A DNA stretch of 6,929 nt from positions 1 to 6,929 of the forward strand of contig CALGIY010000238.1 of assembly GCA_937914965.1 (NCBI GenBank). The letters are read 5' to 3'. Source of the stretch: an uncultured Thermoanaerobacteraceae bacterium. Its GTDB lineage: Bacteria; Bacillota; DSM-12270; Thermacetogeniales; Thermacetogeniaceae. Within the stretch, counting starts at the first letter, position 1; each line of letters starts with the position of its first letter. The notes below the pieces were generated by a model. It had not been told where the DNA came from. It did not search any database and saw only the letters and a list, made by a program, of their open reading frames with translations. This document shows, piece after piece, positions 1-6,362 of this stretch. A program made the position numbers and the translations under genes.

Positions 1-89
1 GTATATGCGTATTTTGTGAGGTGACAGCATATGCAGATAATAGCTCTTCTTGTCTGCATATGCTGTCACCTCACAAAATACGCATATAC
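1..89. repeat. Perfect 37-base inverted repeat with 15-base loop
   Basis: Bases 1-37 are the exact reverse complement of bases 53-89, separated by the loop at 38-52. The left arm begins at the first base of the window, so the repeat may extend further left. Each arm also has internal symmetry: GCATATGC lies at 27-34, and ATATGC (3-8) can pair with GCATAT (27-32). It lies about 100 bases beyond the rho stop codon. On the plus strand five T residues (95-99) follow the right arm after a 5-base gap, so a terminator for a convergent gene to the left is possible. Any U-tract for the rho transcript would lie outside the window. The arms are far longer and more perfect than in an ordinary terminator. 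A palindromic mobile element or a fold-back assembly artefact at a contig end are alternatives. Confidence 0.9.
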
Positions 90-161
90 TGCTATTTTTC
101 CCCATCTGCTGGAATTTATTCGGTTTTAAGATAACCCATTGGGAAGGTACTGGTTGAGGAC

Positions 162-185
162 GCCCAAGAGTTTATACTCATGGGC
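162..185 (-). other. Stem-loop just downstream of rho
   Basis: GCCCAAGAGT (162-171) and ACTCATGGGC (176-185) pair over ten positions with one mismatch around a four-base loop. The stem begins six bases after the rho stop codon in the direction of transcription. No U-tract follows, so it is not a canonical intrinsic terminator. It could be a 3'-end stabilising or pausing hairpin. Structure only; function is inferred. Confidence 0.45.
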
Positions 186-191
186 ACGAAT

Positions 192-1448
192 TTAGCTTTT
201 GAAGAGTTGAGGAAGTGCCCGCAGCAGGTCCTGGTTCCCCTTTGTTTTCTTCATAGCATCGATCAGCATTTCAACGATATCACCAGTTCCGTAAGATGAA
301 AACATCTTCCGGAATTTCCACACCAGGTCCAGTTCATCCTTGCTGAGCAAGAGCTCCTCCCGCCGCGTACCGGACCGCTTGATATCGATGGCCGGGAAAA
401 TGCGTTTTTCCGACAACTTCCGGTCCAGAACAAGTTCCATATTGCCGGTGCCCTTAAACTCTTCAAAGATCACATCATCCATCCTGCTCCCGGTTTCTAC
501 CAGAGCTGTAGCCAAGATGGTCAAACTCCCGCCCTCTTCAATATTCCGGGCGGCTCCAAAAAAGCGCTTTGGTTTGTGCAGAGCAGTGGGGTCAACACCT
601 CCGGAAAGAGTGCGGCCTGATGGAGGAACCACCAAGTTGTACCCCCTGGCGAGGCGGGTGATGCTGTCCAATAGAATTACCACATCACGCTTGTGCTCCA
701 CCAGCCTCTTGGCCCGCTCTAGGACCATTTCGGAAACCTTAACATGGTTTTCAGGTGGCTCATCAAAGGTGGAACTGACCACTTCCCCATCCACGGATCG
801 CTGCATATCTGTTACCTCTTCGGGGCGCTCATCGATCAGCAGCACCATCAGATAAATATCAGGGTAATTTGCAGTGATGGCATTGGCAATTTTCTTGAGT
901 AAAAATGTCTTACCAGCTTTAGGAGGGGCAACGATCAAGCCCCGCTGACCTTTTCCTAATGGCGAGATCAGGTCGATGATCCGGCAAGGGATATCACCTA
1001 TCCCGTTGTGTTCTAGGGTAATGCGCTCATTGGGGAAGATCGGTGTCAGCGCGTCAAAATGCACCCTTTGTGCAGCCTCATCAGGGTCGTAGCCGTTGAC
1101 TGTTTCCACGCGCAGCAGAGCGTAAAAACGCTCTGTATCTTTCGGTGCCCGCACCTGCCCTGCGACCCGGTCCCCGGTCCGCAGGTCAAAACGCCTGATC
1201 TGGGAAGGTGAAACATAGATGTCATCATGACTGGGAAGATAGGCGAAGGGGCGCAGGAAACCATAACCATCTGGAAGAATCTCCAGGATGCCCTGTGCAA
1301 AAAGCAGGCCATCCTTTTCCGTTTTTGCCTTCATGATTTCAAAAATCAGCTCTTTTTTGCGCAGCCGGGAATACCCGGTCAGGTCAAGATCTTTAGCGAT
1401 TCTAAAGAGCTCAGCTAATGTCTTTTGCTCTAAATCTGTGATATTCAA
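192..1448 (-). CDS. rho: Transcription termination factor Rho
   Basis: Hexameric RNA-dependent ATPase/helicase that loads on unstructured nascent RNA and dissociates RNA polymerase. At 418 residues it is complete. The N-terminal Rho domain (about 1-45) is followed by a cold-shock-like primary RNA-binding domain with DGYGFLR at 60-66. The ATPase core has Walker A APPKAGKT (174-181), the catalytic Glu in LLIDERPEE (E207), Walker B VILLD ending at D261, the Q-loop region around PSGRTLSGG (276-284), the secondary-site R-loop KGTGN (332-336) and the arginine finger in SGTRREE (R362). Each aligns with a known E. coli Rho residue at a constant offset of 4 in the core. M215 and S262 match E. coli M219 and S266, positions linked to bicyclomycin action, so drug sensitivity is plausible (inference). 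The start is TTG, six bases after a perfect AGGAGG. The gene has its own promoter and a long leader. No large N-terminal insertion is present. Confidence 0.98.
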   Translation of the reverse strand: MNITDLEQKTLAELFRIAKDLDLTGYSRLRKKELIFEIMKAKTEKDGLLFAQGILEILPDGYGFLRPFAYLPSHDDIYVSPSQIRRFDLRTGDRVAGQVRAPKDTERFYALLRVETVNGYDPDEAAQRVHFDALTPIFPNERITLEHNGIGDIPCRIIDLISPLGKGQRGLIVAPPKAGKTFLLKKIANAITANYPDIYLMVLLIDERPEEVTDMQRSVDGEVVSSTFDEPPENHVKVSEMVLERAKRLVEHKRDVVILLDSITRLARGYNLVVPPSGRTLSGGVDPTALHKPKRFFGAARNIEEGGSLTILATALVETGSRMDDVIFEEFKGTGNMELVLDRKLSEKRIFPAIDIKRSGTRREELLLSKDELDLVWKFRKMFSSYGTGDIVEMLIDAMKKTKGNQDLLRALPQLFKS

Positions 1449-1454
1449 GGATAT

Positions 1455-1460
1455 CCTCCT
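1455..1460 (-). promoter_or_regulatory. Shine-Dalgarno of rho, fixes a TTG start
   Basis: AGGAGG on the minus strand lies six bases before the TTG at 1448-1446. The encoded N-terminus ([14 protein letters not shown]) matches where Rho proteins normally begin, so TTG is the start rather than an internal ATG. Confidence 0.9.
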
Positions 1461-1527
1461 AATTACGAATAAATTACAGTTTTACAAACTTGTTAAAACG
1501 TTCGCCCTATTTGGGCATACTGCAGGG

Positions 1528-1552
1528 GAAAGGTTGGAAAAACCACCCTTTC
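1528..1552 (-). other. Hairpin in the rho leader (proximal)
   Basis: GAAAGGTTGG (1528-1537) pairs with CCACCCTTTC (1543-1552) across a five-base AAAAA loop, with one mismatch in ten pairs. On the minus-strand RNA the loop is UUUUU and C-rich, probably unpaired sequence follows. Confidence 0.5.
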
Positions 1553-1585
1553 AGGCAGGATCAATTAAAATCTGAAGTTATATTA

Positions 1586-1616
1586 TTTGATTGTCCGGTT
1601 GTTCCGGGCGATCAAA
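1586..1616 (-). other. Hairpin in the rho leader (middle)
   Basis: TTTGAT (1586-1591) pairs with ATCAAA (1611-1616), and an inner CCGG (1595-1598) pairs with CCGG (1604-1607) around a five-base loop. The two helices are separated by a three-base symmetrical junction whose central G-C can also pair. Confidence 0.5.
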
Positions 1617-1673
1617 GGAAGGATTATCAAGCACACCAGTGCCGCCTTCGTTTTTACAGTTGGCTCCTGGGTG

Positions 1674-1697
1674 CAATAACATGAGGTCTTGTTATTG
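1674..1697 (-). other. Hairpin in the rho leader (distal, near transcript start)
   Basis: CAATAACA (1674-1681) and TGTTATTG (1690-1697) form a perfect eight-pair stem with an eight-base loop. It begins about 35 bases after the predicted transcription start. Confidence 0.5.
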
Positions 1698-1737
1698 AAA
1701 TATAGGGGATAATATCGACCTTCAGACAACCTTACAA

Positions 1738-1766
1738 ATAATAACGTTATTACACCTTAATGTCAA
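1738..1766 (-). promoter_or_regulatory. Sigma-A type promoter for rho
   Basis: On the minus strand a perfect -35 TTGACA (1766-1761) is followed by a 17-base spacer and the -10 TATTAT (1743-1738), one mismatch from consensus. The predicted transcription start is about 1731-1730. The -35 box begins 11 bases after the transaldolase stop codon, so rho can be transcribed independently of the upstream operon. No terminator is seen between transaldolase and this promoter, so read-through may also contribute. Confidence 0.8.
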
Positions 1767-1777
1767 GCATCGGCGAT

Positions 1778-2425
1778 TTACTTCATCACCTTCTCCCAAT
1801 CGGCAAGAAAACGCTCGATTCCGCGGTCAGTCAGGGGATGCCGGAACATCTGTTTTAATACCTTGAAGGGGACAGTTGCAATATCAGTCCCAAGACGAGC
1901 TGACTCCAAGACATGCCGGGGATGACGGATGCTCGCTGCAATTACCCGCGTTGTAAATTGGTAGTTATTGACTACATCCATAATATCGCACAGGACATCA
2001 ATTCCTTCTTGACCAGTGTCATCGATCCTGCCGATAAAGGGACTGACATATGCTGCTCCTGCCCGGGCAGCTAATAAAGCCTGAAGGGCGCTGAAAACAA
2101 GTGTCACATTTACATGGACACCTTCACCAGAAAGGATCCGAACTGCGGCCAAGCCTTGCGGGGTTATCGGAATTTTTACAACAACATGGGGATCGAGTGC
2201 GGCTAGCTCCCGCGCCTCTTTAAGAATGCCGTCCAGGTCCATGCTGATCACTTCGGCACTAACAGGACCCTGTACGAGATTACAGATCTCCTTGATAATT
2301 TCATGGAAGCTGCGCCCCTCTTCCCGGGCTACCAGTGTGGGGTTTGTGGTGACTCCATTAATCACACCCCAACTTACTGCTTCTTTAATTTCATCGATAT
2401 TGGCTGTATCCAGATAGAACTCCAA
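1778..2425 (-). CDS. tal: Transaldolase, small TalC/MipB/FSA family
   Basis: Class I (Schiff-base) aldolase that moves a dihydroxyacetone unit between sugar phosphates in the non-oxidative pentose phosphate pathway. It has 215 residues, the usual size for this short family, and is cytoplasmic. Hallmarks in order are FYLDTAN (3-9), GVTTNPTL (24-31), VVVKIPIT (81-88) with Schiff-base lysine K84, NVTLVFS (106-112), [11 protein letters not shown] (126-136) and AASIRHP (163-169). Close relatives include E. coli fructose-6-phosphate aldolases, which carry Gln at the position of E58 and Tyr at the position of F130. Here both residues are of the transaldolase type, so transaldolase activity is favoured. 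The TTG start is fixed by an in-frame TAG directly before it and by AAGGAG nine bases upstream. The gene follows fba by 27 bases, as in many Firmicutes. Confidence 0.95.
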   Translation of the reverse strand: MEFYLDTANIDEIKEAVSWGVINGVTTNPTLVAREEGRSFHEIIKEICNLVQGPVSAEVISMDLDGILKEARELAALDPHVVVKIPITPQGLAAVRILSGEGVHVNVTLVFSALQALLAARAGAAYVSPFIGRIDDTGQEGIDVLCDIMDVVNNYQFTTRVIAASIRHPRHVLESARLGTDIATVPFKVLKQMFRHPLTDRGIERFLADWEKVMK

Positions 2426-2434
2426 CTAATCCCA

Positions 2435-2440
2435 CTCCTT
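2435..2440 (-). promoter_or_regulatory. Shine-Dalgarno of transaldolase, supports a TTG start
   Basis: AAGGAG on the minus strand is nine bases from the TTG at 2425-2423. The preceding in-frame codon is TAG, so translation cannot begin further upstream in this frame. Confidence 0.85.
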
Positions 2441-2452
2441 TAATTTATATCT

Positions 2453-3313
2453 TTAGGCCTTACCTGAAGAACCGAAAAGCCTGATTTTTTCCCTGATTAC
2501 TTCGGTGGCCCTGTCGCGTGCTGGGCCCAAGACTTTACGTGGATCTATTTCCTCCGGATCCGCGGCAAGCCTACGGCGGATCTCTGCCACAAAGGCTTCC
2601 CTGATATTAGTATCGATATTCACCTTGCGTACTCCCAGGGCAATCGCCCTCCTGATATCCTCGCCAGGCACACCAGAGGAACCATGCAAGACCAGGGAAA
2701 TCCCGGTCAGGTCCCGGATCTCTTTCAGGCGATCGAAATCAAGGTTAGGTCTCCCACGATAGCGCCCATGAGCGGTACCGATGGAAGGTGCTAAAGCATC
2801 GATCTCTGTTTCCTGTACAAAGGTTCGTGCCTCCTCGGGGTCAGTAAAAAAAACATCCCGTTCTGAAACACTGATCTGATCCTCGATACCCTGAAGGCGG
2901 CCAATCTCACCTTCTACAGAAACCCCAACAGCATGTGCCACCTCCACCACCCTCCTGGTAACGGCAATGTTCTCTTCCAGGGGATAGTGGGAACCATCAA
3001 TCATAACAGATGTAAAACCGCCTCTAAGGCACTTCATTACCTGATCAAAGTCGGTACCATGATCTAAGTGCAGGGCAACCGGTACCGGAGAGTTCTCAGC
3101 TGCCTCCCGCACTAAAGCTGCGATATACCCCAATCCTGCGTACTTGATAGCACCCTGACTGGCTTGTATTATCACTGGTGATTGCTCAGCCTCTGCTGCT
3201 CCGATGATCGCTTGAACAATCTCCATATTATTGCAGTTAAAGGCACCTACCGCATATCCACCTGCTTCAGCATTATAAAGAAGTTCGGCGCTGGTTACTA
3301 GACTCAAGGGCAA
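2453..3313 (-). CDS. fba: Class II fructose-1,6-bisphosphate aldolase
   Basis: Zinc-dependent aldolase that interconverts fructose 1,6-bisphosphate with dihydroxyacetone phosphate and glyceraldehyde 3-phosphate in glycolysis and gluconeogenesis. It has 286 residues, the normal length for the short class II form of Firmicutes. Visible motifs are YAVGAFNCNN (20-29), LHLDHG (81-86) with metal-binding and catalytic H82, D84 and H85, SVMIDGSH (102-109), VEGEIG (133-138) with E135, IGTAHG (178-183) with metal ligand H182, LVLHGSSG (207-214) with H210, and KVNIDTN (230-236) for phosphate and substrate binding. The NIDT signature favours FBP over tagatose-bisphosphate aldolase, but specificity is inferred. 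The start is TTG: the resulting MPL N-terminus matches B. subtilis FbaA. It begins nine bases after the upstream gene and sits 27 bases before transaldolase. Confidence 0.96.
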   Translation of the reverse strand: MPLSLVTSAELLYNAEAGGYAVGAFNCNNMEIVQAIIGAAEAEQSPVIIQASQGAIKYAGLGYIAALVREAAENSPVPVALHLDHGTDFDQVMKCLRGGFTSVMIDGSHYPLEENIAVTRRVVEVAHAVGVSVEGEIGRLQGIEDQISVSERDVFFTDPEEARTFVQETEIDALAPSIGTAHGRYRGRPNLDFDRLKEIRDLTGISLVLHGSSGVPGEDIRRAIALGVRKVNIDTNIREAFVAEIRRRLAADPEEIDPRKVLGPARDRATEVIREKIRLFGSSGKA

Positions 3314-3317
3314 TAGA

Positions 3318-3324
3318 CCCCCTT
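3318..3324 (-). promoter_or_regulatory. Ribosome-binding site of fba overlapping the upstream stop codon
   Basis: The minus strand reads AAGGGGG just before the TTG at 3313-3311, and the A residues belong to the TAA stop of the zinc-ribbon gene. The overlap suggests translational coupling. It is a weaker match to AGGAGG than the sites of rho and the femX-like gene. Confidence 0.6.
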
Positions 3325-3991
3325 ATTCTTTTGACTTTCGCTTCTTTTTTTTGGGCTTACCACTGCTGATCCGCTGCATGGTCTCAGGCTTTAAAACGAT
3401 TTCCCAGGTATCCTTAATTACTTTCAGGTCATCTTTGGTTTCAGCATTGATGACCCCAACGGCTCCGCAGTTCGGGCACCGCAGTTCCACGCGATCTGCA
3501 AAAACCTCCACCTCAACATCCATATTCCCACACTCACAGGAAAGCTTCCCGTCTGAGGCTAGCTTATGCAGGTCATCCAAAATATCATACATAACTTCCG
3601 GGTTGGCAAAGTAATCGGAAAAGCCAAGATCCTCTGCCATTTCCCGCAGAGATCGCTCCTGCTGGGCAATGGATTTGCGCACCTTCTGCCGTGGACCAAT
3701 AAAACCCACCTCAAGGCCAGTCTCATCACAAAACAGTGGGAGAACCTCAGCAGACCAGAGGTCTTTAAAAAGGTAATGGTACAGGTGTTTCGTCTCGCAC
3801 ATCAGACAGTCCAACTGTAGATAAAAAACCTTCCGGTCCTTGGTAGTGATAGAAAGCAGTTGTGCCCCGCAGTCACAGTTGAAACGCACAGGTTTTTTTT
3901 CTGAAAAGGAAAAAAAGGATAGTGTATGATATTTTATTTTACCGCAGTCCGGGCAACGCAGCGCAACTACATTTAGTGTTTGAATAAGCAT
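3323..3991 (-). CDS. Conserved-looking cysteine-rich putative zinc-ribbon protein of unknown function
   Basis: I do not recognise this protein. With the chosen start it has 222 residues, no signal peptide and no membrane segment, so it is probably cytoplasmic. It carries paired cysteines in an N-terminal block (CPDCG at 13-17, CDCG at 39-42, CLMC at 62-65) and a C-terminal block (CECG at 152-155, CPNCG at 172-176). Each block could bind zinc. A charged, possibly helical middle (about 100-150) separates them, and the protein ends in a lysine-rich tail (KPKKKKRKSKE). Zinc ribbons plus a basic tail suggest nucleic acid or ribosome contact, which is inference only. An in-frame ATG at 4045 would add 18 residues but lacks a clear ribosome-binding site, while the chosen ATG follows GGAGGAGG. 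It is nine bases from fba, so it is part of the operon. Confidence 0.8.
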   Translation of the reverse strand: MLIQTLNVVALRCPDCGKIKYHTLSFFSFSEKKPVRFNCDCGAQLLSITTKDRKVFYLQLDCLMCETKHLYHYLFKDLWSAEVLPLFCDETGLEVGFIGPRQKVRKSIAQQERSLREMAEDLGFSDYFANPEVMYDILDDLHKLASDGKLSCECGNMDVEVEVFADRVELRCPNCGAVGVINAETKDDLKVIKDTWEIVLKPETMQRISSGKPKKKKRKSKE

Positions 3992-4000
3992 CTCTTTTGA

Positions 4001-4008
4001 CCTCCTCC
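4001..4008 (-). promoter_or_regulatory. Shine-Dalgarno that decides the start of the zinc-ribbon gene
   Basis: GGAGGAGG on the minus strand lies nine bases before the ATG at 3991-3989. The alternative in-frame ATG at 4045-4043 is preceded by no comparable purine-rich site, so the internal ATG is preferred. Confidence 0.75.
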
Positions 4009-4094
4009 GCCACTGCCGCAGGTATATGCTCTCTTTATTCTCCATATAACTGCTAAATCCTTTTCTAGATTTAATAAAATCGCCGTATCGGCAA

Positions 4095-5279
4095 TTAGGG
4101 CATGTCTACATCGAATTTGGCTTTTACTCCCCCATCTTCACCAGATGACTCCTGGTACAGCCGGGGAATAGAAGCCCTGACTACAGTGCGTCTCGCTTCG
4201 ATACGCACTGGGATCCCGATTCCTATATCAGTTATTTTGCCCACATCGATACAGCTTAATTCCATCCCAATCCTGCCGACAACCGGGGCGGGGATATTAT
4301 TGATGTAAACATAGTGAGACCCTACCGGGAATCCCAGGTAGCTTAAAATGAGCTTACCGACTACCTTGGTCAAGTCCCAAAGGCCCGCGGGGCGGGGCTG
4401 TACATCTAACCCGAAGCCATCCCTGTAGCCCACAGGCAGCACCGCTAGGACGGTGTCCCGCTTTACACGATAGGTCCTCCCGTAACCTACAGTCATACCC
4501 CTCCGCACCTGCTGCAGGTGGAGGATCCGGGTCCAAAAGGACCAGGTTTCTTGAAGGTCAAGACCAGGGTTTCTTACCCCGGCGGGAAACTGTCCATATA
4601 GAAGGGTACCAACTCGTACCATATCCAGCCGCATTTCCGGGTACAGCAGGGCAGCAGTGCTGTTGCAGACATGCCGCAGAGAAAAGTGTATTCCTCTACC
4701 TGCCAGATCCTGAACCACACTTTGAAAGGCCTGAAACTGCTGTCTGGTAAATGATGGGTCACCGGCAGCAGAGGCGAAATGGGTATAGATGCCTTCCCAT
4801 TCCAGCCCGGGAAGAGAAAAGAGGAGTTCTGCCACCTCCATTAAGGATTCAGGCACAAACCCGGTTCTCCCCATTCCTGTTTCAATTTTTAGGTGTACAG
4901 AAGCATTAACCCCGATCCTCAGGGCAGCTTCAGAGAGAAGCTCTGCCTGAGCAAGGCTGCTGACCGATGTGGTCAGGCCAAACCTTACCAAAGCATCCTG
5001 TTCTCCAGGCAGCAGGGGGCGAAAAACAAGAACCGGCACATCAATACCGGCTTCTCTCAGGGCTATCCCTTCTTCAAGGTGGGTCACCCCGAGTGCATCT
5101 GCACCTTGTCCCAAGACTGTCTGGGCCACAGGTATCAGCCCGTGCCCATAAGCATTGGACTTCACCACTGCCATCAGCTTGACCTCACTGCCGATCAGTT
5201 CTTTCACCTGGGCAGTATTGTGGCCTACTGCATTTAAGTTGATTTCTACCCAGCATGGTGCACTTGATTTTATACACAT
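4095..5279 (-). CDS. alr: Alanine racemase (PLP-dependent), divergent C-terminus
   Basis: Fold-type III PLP enzyme that interconverts L- and D-alanine for peptidoglycan. It has 394 residues, near the family norm. PLP lysine K40 lies in AVVKSNAYGHG (37-47). K131 and R138 are in KIETGMGRTG, CNSTAA (205-210) and VRVG (221-224, with R222) bind the cofactor, and the second catalytic base Y266 is in VGYGRTY. The usual GRICMD motif is GRIGME here (336-341 region, E340 for the common Asp). The canonical C-terminal TINYE motif is not found. Instead there is EARRTVVRASIPRLY (361-375) and a charged tail of about 19 residues. Substrate could therefore differ (for example serine), but alanine remains most likely. 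Its ATG is six bases after the femX-like stop codon, in the same frame. The nearest AGGAGG is 17 bases away, an unusually long spacing. Confidence 0.92.
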   Translation of the reverse strand: MCIKSSAPCWVEINLNAVGHNTAQVKELIGSEVKLMAVVKSNAYGHGLIPVAQTVLGQGADALGVTHLEEGIALREAGIDVPVLVFRPLLPGEQDALVRFGLTTSVSSLAQAELLSEAALRIGVNASVHLKIETGMGRTGFVPESLMEVAELLFSLPGLEWEGIYTHFASAAGDPSFTRQQFQAFQSVVQDLAGRGIHFSLRHVCNSTAALLYPEMRLDMVRVGTLLYGQFPAGVRNPGLDLQETWSFWTRILHLQQVRRGMTVGYGRTYRVKRDTVLAVLPVGYRDGFGLDVQPRPAGLWDLTKVVGKLILSYLGFPVGSHYVYINNIPAPVVGRIGMELSCIDVGKITDIGIGIPVRIEARRTVVRASIPRLYQESSGEDGGVKAKFDVDMP

Positions 5280-5285
5280 AAGCAG

Positions 5286-6362
5286 TTAATCCATTTCCTC
5301 CTGGCCCCTCTTGCGATGGGTATATTTCAGGTAGAGAGGAACCATCTTTTTCCATAGATAGTACCAGCAAGGGGAAAGAACCAGGTCATAATCCCCAATA
5401 AATTCGGTGAACTCTGCCCCAAAACCTTTTTTAAAGCGGTAAAGACCGGCCAGAGGATTACTGGGGTCATCAGTCGGGGGAACCCCCCGCAGATCATAGG
5501 TTTTGCAGTCCAAGGATTTCGCCCACCTGATCATTTCCCACTGCAGGTTGTTGTTGGGCATCACATTGCGCCGTTTGTTTCCAGATGCTCCATACAAATA
5601 CCAGGTAACATCCCCACAGTAAAAAGCAAGGGTTCCTGCAATGACCTCTCCCTGGTATTCAGCCAGAAAAAGGCGCGCCGTACCCTGCTCGATAAACAAA
5701 TTCCACATTGAATCAAAGTAGCTAAAGTCCCGGACCAAAAAGCGGTCACGTTCCGCTGTTTCTATTAAGAGGTTATAAAAAGTTTTGAGGTCCTCTTTAC
5801 TCTCCGCTGCACGCACCTGAACACCCCGGCGTATCGCCAAGCGCAGGTTGTACCTGGTCTTACCCGCCATTCCAGCCAGCAGTTCATCCTCGGAAGAACT
5901 GACATCCAGGCGGAACACATAACGGGGTTGTACCCCACCGAACCCGCCCTTCTCTCCTGATGGGCGGAAGCCCAACTCCTTCAGATGCTCATGCGCGGTT
6001 TTGTCAGATACGGGAATATCCGGGTCAATCTTGATCAAAATCGCCCTATGTTTCCTTCCGAGCTTCTTAACTTCCTGCCAAAAAAACTCCTCCCCCGCGG
6101 GGTCACATTCCTTACCTAAAATCGGCCCCCGGGGGGCATATAATATTGATTTTCCCAAGAAAGGAATATCTCTTTTTAAAAGAGAAACAGCAGCAATTGG
6201 ATTATCCCCTCTGGTAACAAGCAGACGAAGGGGGAGCCAACCAGTGCCGCTTTTTAATTCTCCCCATTCATAGGTCTGTAAAAAATGCGGCCGAGGTGCT
6301 GTGCTGACAAAACGGTTAAAGAGAGCCCTATCTTCCTCCTGAATCAAGTGAACCTTGTACAA
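5286..6362 (-). CDS. FemA/FemB/FemX-family peptidoglycan bridge aminoacyltransferase
   Basis: Members of this family use aminoacyl-tRNA to add amino acids to the lysine side chain of lipid II, building the peptidoglycan interpeptide bridge at the inner face of the membrane. At 358 residues it is complete and of FemX-like length. Family landmarks are LQTYEWGELK (28-37), YAPRGPIL (75-82), IKIDPDI (110-116), KTRYNLRLAIRRGV (168-181), WYLYGASG (254-261), NNLQWEMIRWA (271-281), YDLRGV (289-294) and YRFKKGFG (308-315). The two tandem GNAT-like folds of the family fit this length. I see no obvious coiled-coil arm of the kind found in FemA. The donor amino acid cannot be read from sequence. The TTG start follows AGGAGG by seven bases; the ATG in that spacer is out of frame and stops at once. 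It sits 12 bases after pyrG and 6 before alr. Confidence 0.9.
   Translation of the reverse strand: MYKVHLIQEEDRALFNRFVSTAPRPHFLQTYEWGELKSGTGWLPLRLLVTRGDNPIAAVSLLKRDIPFLGKSILYAPRGPILGKECDPAGEEFFWQEVKKLGRKHRAILIKIDPDIPVSDKTAHEHLKELGFRPSGEKGGFGGVQPRYVFRLDVSSSEDELLAGMAGKTRYNLRLAIRRGVQVRAAESKEDLKTFYNLLIETAERDRFLVRDFSYFDSMWNLFIEQGTARLFLAEYQGEVIAGTLAFYCGDVTWYLYGASGNKRRNVMPNNNLQWEMIRWAKSLDCKTYDLRGVPPTDDPSNPLAGLYRFKKGFGAEFTEFIGDYDLVLSPCWYYLWKKMVPLYLKYTHRKRGQEEMD
5287..5302 (-). repeat. 16-base direct repeat, copy at the 3' end of the femX-like gene
   Basis: The minus strand reads AGGAGGAAATGGATTA, matching the copy at 6360-6375 at 14 of 16 positions, including an identical 11-base AGGAGGAAATG core. 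This copy encodes the last codons and part of the stop of the femX-like gene and holds the nearest AGGAGG to the alr start. Chance similarity of a ribosome-binding motif is a real alternative. Confidence 0.4.

Larger units (their letters stand above)
1449..1731 (-). promoter_or_regulatory. Long 5' leader of rho (about 280 nt)
   Basis: From the predicted start of transcription near 1731 to the rho TTG there are about 280 bases with no convincing gene. Several stem-loops can be drawn: 1674-1697, 1586-1616, 1528-1552, a small GCCC/GGGC hairpin at 1504-1516, and GTTTTA/TAAAAC at 1479-1499 not far upstream of the ribosome-binding site. None is followed by a U-tract, so an intrinsic attenuator is not evident. 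Rho is known to limit its own synthesis by Rho-dependent termination in the rho leader in E. coli and B. subtilis. The size and position here fit that model; the mechanism is inferred. Confidence 0.55.

Noticed and set aside
1..89. CRISPR repeats or a tRNA at the left edge
   Set aside because: Only one pair of inverted arms and no direct repeats with spacers; no tRNA arms or conserved tRNA bases.
340..855. 171-codon open frame on the plus strand opposite rho
   Set aside because: Fully antisense to a well-supported rho gene, serine/arginine-rich shadow composition, no recognisable family.
1462..1490. Second promoter (TTGTAA, 16 bases, TAATTA) right before rho
   Set aside because: Poor boxes, and the start of transcription would fall at the ribosome-binding site; the promoter at 1738-1766 is far better.
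1578..1682. Possible 34-residue leader peptide on the minus strand in the rho leader (ATG at 1682, TAA at 1578)
   Set aside because: No ribosome-binding site, start lies within a hairpin, and no recognisable composition. It cannot be excluded but is not supported.
4043..4045. Upstream ATG start for the zinc-ribbon gene, adding 18 residues
   Set aside because: No clear ribosome-binding site, while the ATG at 3991 has GGAGGAGG at good spacing; kept as an alternative only.
4071..4092. Hairpin GCCG-ATA-CGGC followed by ATTTTATT after the alr stop, as an intrinsic terminator
   Set aside because: Only a four-pair stem and an interrupted T-tract; too weak to call, and the next gene follows within about 100 bases.
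4893..5237. Overlapping plus-strand open frames opposite alr
   Set aside because: Alr is supported in the other strand by its catalytic motifs; these are shadows.
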